From assembly GCF_051414115.1 (NCBI RefSeq), contig NZ_JBLKNZ010000001.1, positions 1,178,001 through 1,242,000 on the forward strand: a DNA stretch of 64,000 nucleotides, written 5' to 3'. Each line of letters opens with the position of its first letter. The first letter of the stretch is position 1. This DNA is from Halovenus marina. Lineage in GTDB: Archaea > Halobacteriota > Halobacteria > Halobacteriales > Haloarculaceae. Below the pieces are notes generated by a model that worked only from the letters and a program-made list of their open reading frames with translations, had not been told where the DNA came from and made no database searches. This document shows, in pieces, positions 59,746 through 64,000 of this stretch. The translations under genes and the position numbers were made by a program.

Positions 59746-60087
59746 ATGACCCAACCTGACGCGGACGACCCCTCCAAGCCTGAGTGGTGGCGGAAAAACG
59801 AGCGACTGCGGGAGCAGATGAACCTCCCGCCCTACGAACCACCCCGATTCGAGGACGGAACGCCGACGTTTCGAGTGACGGACGAACTGGAGGCGGAGTA
59901 CGACTGTACCATCCGATTCATGGGAAAGAACACGAGCTATCCCGACAGCTTTCTCGTGACCCTTGACGGCACGCCGGTGATGCGAGTCGGGCGACACAGA
60001 GACGACAACGCGAACACCGTCTACGAGATGAGCGCGGCGGCGTTCCGGGAACAGCTAGAAGCGAAACTCACCGGCGGAGGCGAATAA
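59746..60087 (+). CDS. Conserved small hypothetical protein
   Basis: A 113-residue acidic protein with a Trp-rich N-terminus (KPEWWRKNERLREQMNLPPYEPPRF) and a strand-rich middle (CTIRFMGKNTSYPDSFLVTLDG). I do not recognise a named family. A TATA-like CTTTTATTTTCG is centred about 27 nt before ATG 59746, so it has its own promoter. It lies between sulfatases 2 and 3 and may be unrelated to them. Confidence 0.75.
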   Translation: MTQPDADDPSKPEWWRKNERLREQMNLPPYEPPRFEDGTPTFRVTDELEAEYDCTIRFMGKNTSYPDSFLVTLDGTPVMRVGRHRDDNANTVYEMSAAAFREQLEAKLTGGGE

Positions 60088-60189
60088 CTACCCACGCGCT
60101 CACGAGAGCAACCAGAGCCACCATCAGATCTGAAGCGACGCGATCAGGCCGACCAGAGAACTTATTGTCAGTCTGAGTGAGTCTATTGC

Positions 60190-61638
60190 ATGGCAGACCA
60201 GCCAAACATCCTGTTCGTGTTCCCAGACCAGCTCCGGGCCGACTGCGTCGTGAGTCACTCCGATGGGGGCGGTCTCTCTGCGTTCGTCGAGACGCCGAAT
60301 CTCGACTACATCGCCGACACCGGCGTGCAGTTCACTCGTGCGTACACGCCTGCACCGACGTGTGTGCCCGCCCGACGATGCCTCTGGTCCGGGCAGACGC
60401 CCGTGACCAGCGAATCGACGGGGTGGGTGACTGACCCGTGGGACTTCGAGCACACTCTCCCCGGGGAACTCTCCCGAGCGGGCTACCACACCCGGCTGAT
60501 CGGCAAGACTCACTCGTTTCCCGACCGGAATCACTTCGGATTCGACGAGATGGAGTTGCACACTGGGCTGTCGAGTTGGGACCGGCCCGGGAAGGAAGAC
60601 GAGTACGCGGCGTGGCTCGCGGAACAGGTCGACTCCGCCGACGAGGTGTCACACGGGCTGAGCCGAAACACGGTCGACGGGCGACCGTGGCATCTCGAAG
60701 AACGGCTCCATCCGACCAACTGGACGACCACGCGTGCGGTGCGGTTTCTGGAATCCCGTGACGAAACGCGCCCGTTCTTTCTCACGCTCGGCTATATGCG
60801 GCCGCACAACCCGTTCGACCCGCCCGAGCCCTACTTCGACATGTACGCCAACCGGGACATCCCAGACCCCGCAATCGGTGACTGGGTTGACGACGTGTAC
60901 GGTGACGTCAGACCGTCCTATCTGGAGGCCAAGCGCGGTTCCACGCCGAACCCGTGGTGTGCGGATCTCTCGTCGTCTCGCCTCGACCGAACCCGCGCGG
61001 CGTACTTCGGGCTGATCACGCAACTCGACCATCAGTTGCGCCGCGTGACCAAGACGCTCGAACTCACTGGAGAGTTGTCGAATACGGCCATCGTCGTCGC
61101 GGCGGACCACGGGGATATGCTCGGGGATCACCACCTCTGGTTCAAATCGTACGGCTACGAGGGGTCGGCGCGGATACCACTGCTCGTCCGACTTCCAGAC
61201 ACCGTCGACGCGCCGCGCGGACTGACGGTGAACGAGCCAGTCGGGCTGGAAGACCTGATGCCGACGCTGCTCGACCTCGCGAACGTCCCCGTTCCCGACA
61301 CCGTCGAGGGACACAGCCTGCGTCCGCTTCTCGACGGGACAGGGAGCGAGTCCTGGCGGGAGTACTACCACGGCGAGCACGCGCCCGTCTACCATTCGGA
61401 CAACGCGATGCAGTATCTCGTGGACGAACAGTCCAAATACATCTGGAACCCCGTGACTGGCGACGAACTGCTCTTTGATCTCGAATCGGACCCACGAGAG
61501 ACACACGATCTCGCGGGCGAGCCAGACCACCAGTCCGAACTCGAAACGTGGCGCGAGCGACTGGTCGACCGTCTCGCGTCCCGTCCGGAGGCGTTCACCG
61601 ACGGCGAGCAGTTACGCGCAGGCGCCGTCGAGTTCTGA
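60190..61638 (+). CDS. Sulfatase 3 (type I, Cys-type)
   Basis: A 482-residue paralogue of sulfatase 1. NILFVFPDQLRADC, signature CVPARRCLWSG with Cys58, and AADHGDMLGDHHLWFKSYG are shared, and the C-termini match closely (WRERL then FTDGEQLR). No signal peptide. The similarity suggests a duplication within the cluster followed by separation of specificity. TATA-like CTTATTG is upstream. Confidence 0.9.
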   Translation: MADQPNILFVFPDQLRADCVVSHSDGGGLSAFVETPNLDYIADTGVQFTRAYTPAPTCVPARRCLWSGQTPVTSESTGWVTDPWDFEHTLPGELSRAGYHTRLIGKTHSFPDRNHFGFDEMELHTGLSSWDRPGKEDEYAAWLAEQVDSADEVSHGLSRNTVDGRPWHLEERLHPTNWTTTRAVRFLESRDETRPFFLTLGYMRPHNPFDPPEPYFDMYANRDIPDPAIGDWVDDVYGDVRPSYLEAKRGSTPNPWCADLSSSRLDRTRAAYFGLITQLDHQLRRVTKTLELTGELSNTAIVVAADHGDMLGDHHLWFKSYGYEGSARIPLLVRLPDTVDAPRGLTVNEPVGLEDLMPTLLDLANVPVPDTVEGHSLRPLLDGTGSESWREYYHGEHAPVYHSDNAMQYLVDEQSKYIWNPVTGDELLFDLESDPRETHDLAGEPDHQSELETWRERLVDRLASRPEAFTDGEQLRAGAVEF

Positions 61639-61649
61639 CGTCGACGGCG

Positions 61650-62936
61650 TCACGTATCATCGAGATCCACGGCAGGGCGGAATCGGCCGGTTTCCCGATA
61701 GATCCCACCCAGAAGGATTGCGACCGCGAGCAGCGGAAACGCAGCACAGGTGAGATACACGGGTTTGAAACCGACGGTGTTGACGAGCGGGAGCGTCAGA
61801 ATAGGCCCGAGTCCAGCGCCGACGTCACCGAGTACGTTGTTGGTGCCGATCGCACGGCCCATCCGCTCGTCGGGTGTGAGGTCGCTGAGCAGTGCCATCA
61901 GCGGGCCGCTCGTTCCCCCCTGTCCGGCCCCAATGAACAGACAGGCGACGGTCATGGTGACGATCGAACTGGCGTACGCGAGCAGCACGAACCCGACGAC
62001 GGTGACGACCAGAAACACGACCAGCGTCGGGACGCGGGACTGTCGCCGGTCGCTCAGGTAGCCGCCGCCGAACATGAACACGCCCGCGGCGATGACGGTG
62101 ACCGCCATGAACACGCCGGAGGTGCCCTGTTCGGCGAAGCCGAAGACGCTGATGTCGTTCGCCCCGAGAAAGAGCACGAGCGTCGCGAACAGCGCGCCGA
62201 TGTACACGAACAGGACGGCGAAGTTTATCATGCCGACCGTGACTGCTGCTGTACTCGTGTCCACATCCCACGGTTTCACCGATTTGCGCGTCCCACTCTC
62301 GACGTGTGTCTCCGGAATCGCGACGTACGCGACGAGGCTGGCGACGATCGAAAACAGCGTCGCGAGCAGGAATGCAATCGAGATACCGGCAACCTCGCTG
62401 ACGATCCCGCCGAGCACGAGACCGGTTGGCGTTCCAAAGAGGACGCCACCGCGGATGAGACCCATGCTGGCCCCCCGCGAGCGGGACTCGCTCACGTCGG
62501 CGGCAATCGTGTACGCCGTCGCGAAGATGAGCGCGCTCCCGACCCCCCATAGGAGACGCGCGAGGAGAAACCACACCGCGGGTGCGGGGGCCACGACCGC
62601 AACGAGATAGCCCAGCGAGGCGAACGACTGGACGAACATCCCGGCGAGAAACGGCGTTCTGGTGCCGATCCGGTCGACCAGAATCCCCGCTGGTGCGTTC
62701 GCGATCAGTCGCGAGAAGCGCGTCGCGCTGAGGATAAGACCGATCAAAAAGGGGGAGATACCGATGACTGCCCCAAGATTCGGGAGGATCGGAAAGACGA
62801 TACCGCCGCCGAAGCCGACGAAAAAGGTGCTGACGATGACGGCACCGATGACTGCGTAGCGATCGTCATCGCGGCGGGCGACCCGGTGGATGGTTCGGCG
62901 GACCGACGCCCCCGCTCGACGGAGCGCTCCGCTCAT
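61650..62936 (-). CDS. MFS transporter
   Basis: A 428-residue major facilitator with twelve predicted helices. The loop 2-3 motif ANAPAGILVDRIGTR fits the MFS GxLaDrxGrR pattern, and GYLSDRRQSR is the matching loop in the second half. It resembles drug/metabolite efflux or uptake carriers of the DHA1 type. ATG 62936 follows a GGAGG ribosome-binding site. It converges on sulfatase 3 (11 bp between stops), so it may import or export a cluster-related compound; not proven. Confidence 0.87.
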   Translation of the reverse strand: MSGALRRAGASVRRTIHRVARRDDDRYAVIGAVIVSTFFVGFGGGIVFPILPNLGAVIGISPFLIGLILSATRFSRLIANAPAGILVDRIGTRTPFLAGMFVQSFASLGYLVAVVAPAPAVWFLLARLLWGVGSALIFATAYTIAADVSESRSRGASMGLIRGGVLFGTPTGLVLGGIVSEVAGISIAFLLATLFSIVASLVAYVAIPETHVESGTRKSVKPWDVDTSTAAVTVGMINFAVLFVYIGALFATLVLFLGANDISVFGFAEQGTSGVFMAVTVIAAGVFMFGGGYLSDRRQSRVPTLVVFLVVTVVGFVLLAYASSIVTMTVACLFIGAGQGGTSGPLMALLSDLTPDERMGRAIGTNNVLGDVGAGLGPILTLPLVNTVGFKPVYLTCAAFPLLAVAILLGGIYRETGRFRPAVDLDDT

Positions 62937-63073
62937 GCCTCCGCAATCACCCGACCAGCACGCAGAGGATGGCGTGATAGCGGCGTCTGACTCGCTGTTC
63001 GGCGTCCCACTCTGATTTCCAAGCCAACGGAAGTACGACACTGTTCAGTGATCATCGCTCTCTGTTGTCTCAC

Positions 63074-63091
63074 ACTGACTGTATAGTCAGT
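63074..63091. promoter_or_regulatory. Palindromic operator candidate near the MFS gene
   Basis: ACTGACT-GTAT-AGTCAGT, perfect 7-bp arms. It is of the size and type bound by TetR-like dimers. It sits 138 bp upstream of the MFS start; no TetR gene is seen in the window. Confidence 0.45.
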
Positions 63092-63193
63092 CTGTTATCC
63101 ATGAGTGCGAGGAGGGGTCTCTTGAATGTTGGCTTCCGGGTCAGCTTCGACGGAATAGAGACCAATAGAGAACACGAAAAGAGAGAACAGCGC

Positions 63194-64000
63194 TCAGCTA
63201 CTCATCTGATCGGAGAGATACTCGATTTCGTTCGCGTCGAGGGCGCGGTCGAACACCCACATGTCGTCGATCCGCCCATCGAACTCGGAGTCGCCATCGT
63301 ACTGTGGCCGGAGGTCAGCTCCGACGCGTGCGGGCGCTGGCTGGAGAATGTCGTAGGGCACCGATTGGGTCGCTGCCAGCTGCCCGTCGATGTACAGCCG
63401 GAGCGTCTCCCCATCGTAGGTGCCAGCCAGATGAACCCACTCGCCGGTCGGAATGGTCGGGTTCCGCGCGAGTCTCCAGTCTCCCTCTTCGATGGCGAGC
63501 CACCACGTCGGCTGAGCACCGAAGAGATACAGCGAGACGATCGCCTGTTCACCGATCGCGGCCTGGATGATCTGATGTGTCGAACCCGTGTCTTCGGTGT
63601 TGACCCAGCCAGCGACCGAGACTTCGTTCTCGAACGACAGCGTCGGCGTGTCGGCCCAGGTATCGTTCTGGTCGAGACGGATTGCGTTGTCGATGACGCC
63701 CGCGTCGGTCACCGCACCGTTGTTTGTGGCGTCGTTGCCGTTCGAACTGGTGTCCTCGAAGTACTCCTGTGTCTGCTGGAGTTGGTCGAACGGATAGTAC
63801 GCGACCGGATTGTTTGGTTGGGTGGCGTTGTTGTAGTGGTCCTGCACTTCGCTTTCCGTGAGTGCACGGTTGAACAACTGCAGGTCGTCGATCCGGCCGT
63901 CGAACTCCCAATCCCCGGCGGTTCCATCGCGTAGATCAGCACCGACGCGACAGGGCACCGGTTCAAGCAGGTCGGGAACGTCCACGGCTTGGGTCGCCGC
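63194..64000 (-). CDS. LamG/concanavalin-A-like repeat protein, 5' end cut by the window
   Basis: The last 268 residues of a larger protein whose start lies beyond position 64000. Two LamG domains are seen. The end of one contains VGADLRDGTAGDWEFDGRID and LQLFNRALTESEV; the next is a full copy running from YYPFDQLQQTQEY through SVAGWVNTEDTGS to VGADLRPQYDGDSEFDGRID and WVFDRALDANEIEYLSDQ. Each repeat ends with the same RIDD-x5-RAL signature. LamG domains bind glycans or proteins on the outside of the cell. The position next to sulfatases suggests glycan binding, by inference. Confidence 0.85.
   Translation of the reverse strand, partial: AATQAVDVPDLLEPVPCRVGADLRDGTAGDWEFDGRIDDLQLFNRALTESEVQDHYNNATQPNNPVAYYPFDQLQQTQEYFEDTSSNGNDATNNGAVTDAGVIDNAIRLDQNDTWADTPTLSFENEVSVAGWVNTEDTGSTHQIIQAAIGEQAIVSLYLFGAQPTWWLAIEEGDWRLARNPTIPTGEWVHLAGTYDGETLRLYIDGQLAATQSVPYDILQPAPARVGADLRPQYDGDSEFDGRIDDMWVFDRALDANEIEYLSDQMSS

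Overview
The window is a 64-kb stretch of a haloarchaeal (class Halobacteria) chromosome. The evidence is high GC, acidic proteomes, archaeal genes (Nob1, SecF-SecD without YajC, CetZ, S3Ae, Pcc1/KEOPS, RtcB, the F420 genes cofG/cofC, haloarchaeal-type malate synthase), frequent leaderless starts with a TATA-like box 26-30 nt upstream, and archaeal class III (pilin) signal peptides. The genus cannot be fixed from the sequence alone.

Layout. 1-9.9 kb: PRC-barrel protein and nob1, a CPBP protease, pgi, secF-secD, then a sugar epimerase and two glycosyltransferases. 9.97-12.94 kb: tRNA-Leu(UAG) followed by a low-GC islet holding a membrane-tethered HNH nuclease and an AAA+ ATPase. It is bounded by an 83-bp near-identical repeat that carries pieces of the tRNA T-arm. 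13-20.5 kb: a two-HTH protein, an amphi-Trp/YegP-like protein, tRNA-Ala(GGC), an operon of five pilin-like/secreted proteins plus a sixth on the other strand, and a winged-helix regulator. 20.7-23.2 kb: translation operon rps15-RecJ-like-pcc1-rps3ae. 23.3-27.2 kb: ABC exporter operon, one permease of which is fused to a PrsW-like protease domain. 27.3-34.3 kb: solA-like oxidase, DUF371, fluC pair, DUF373, eIF2B-like, DUF2071, GIY-YIG and CNNM/CBS genes. 34.4-38.3 kb: cofG-cofC-exported protein-cetZ. 38.4-44.5 kb: NDUFA9-like SDR, tmk, two membrane proteins, rtcB and a pilin. 44.5-45.3 kb: AT-rich decayed DNA.

45.3-64 kb looks like an accessory catabolic region. It holds a Gfo/Idh/MocA oxidoreductase, zinc-type dehydrogenase, CaiB/BaiF CoA-transferase, C45-type acyltransferase, MaoC hydratase, malate synthase, LutC and a LutA-LutB fusion. 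These are followed by three sulfatases of the Cys type, the formylglycine-generating enzyme that would activate them, an MFS transporter and the 3' part of a LamG-repeat secreted protein. The simplest reading is use of a sulfated organic polymer or glycan, with its carbon routed through lactate- and glyoxylate-level intermediates. The substrate is not determined. Several palindromic candidate operators lie in this region, including two copies of GTTCTA-N5-TAGAAC.

The best candidates for something undescribed are the HNH/AAA+ islet at tRNA-Leu, the stand-alone pilin-like operon, and the ABC-permease/PrsW fusion with its inverted-repeat-flanked promoter.
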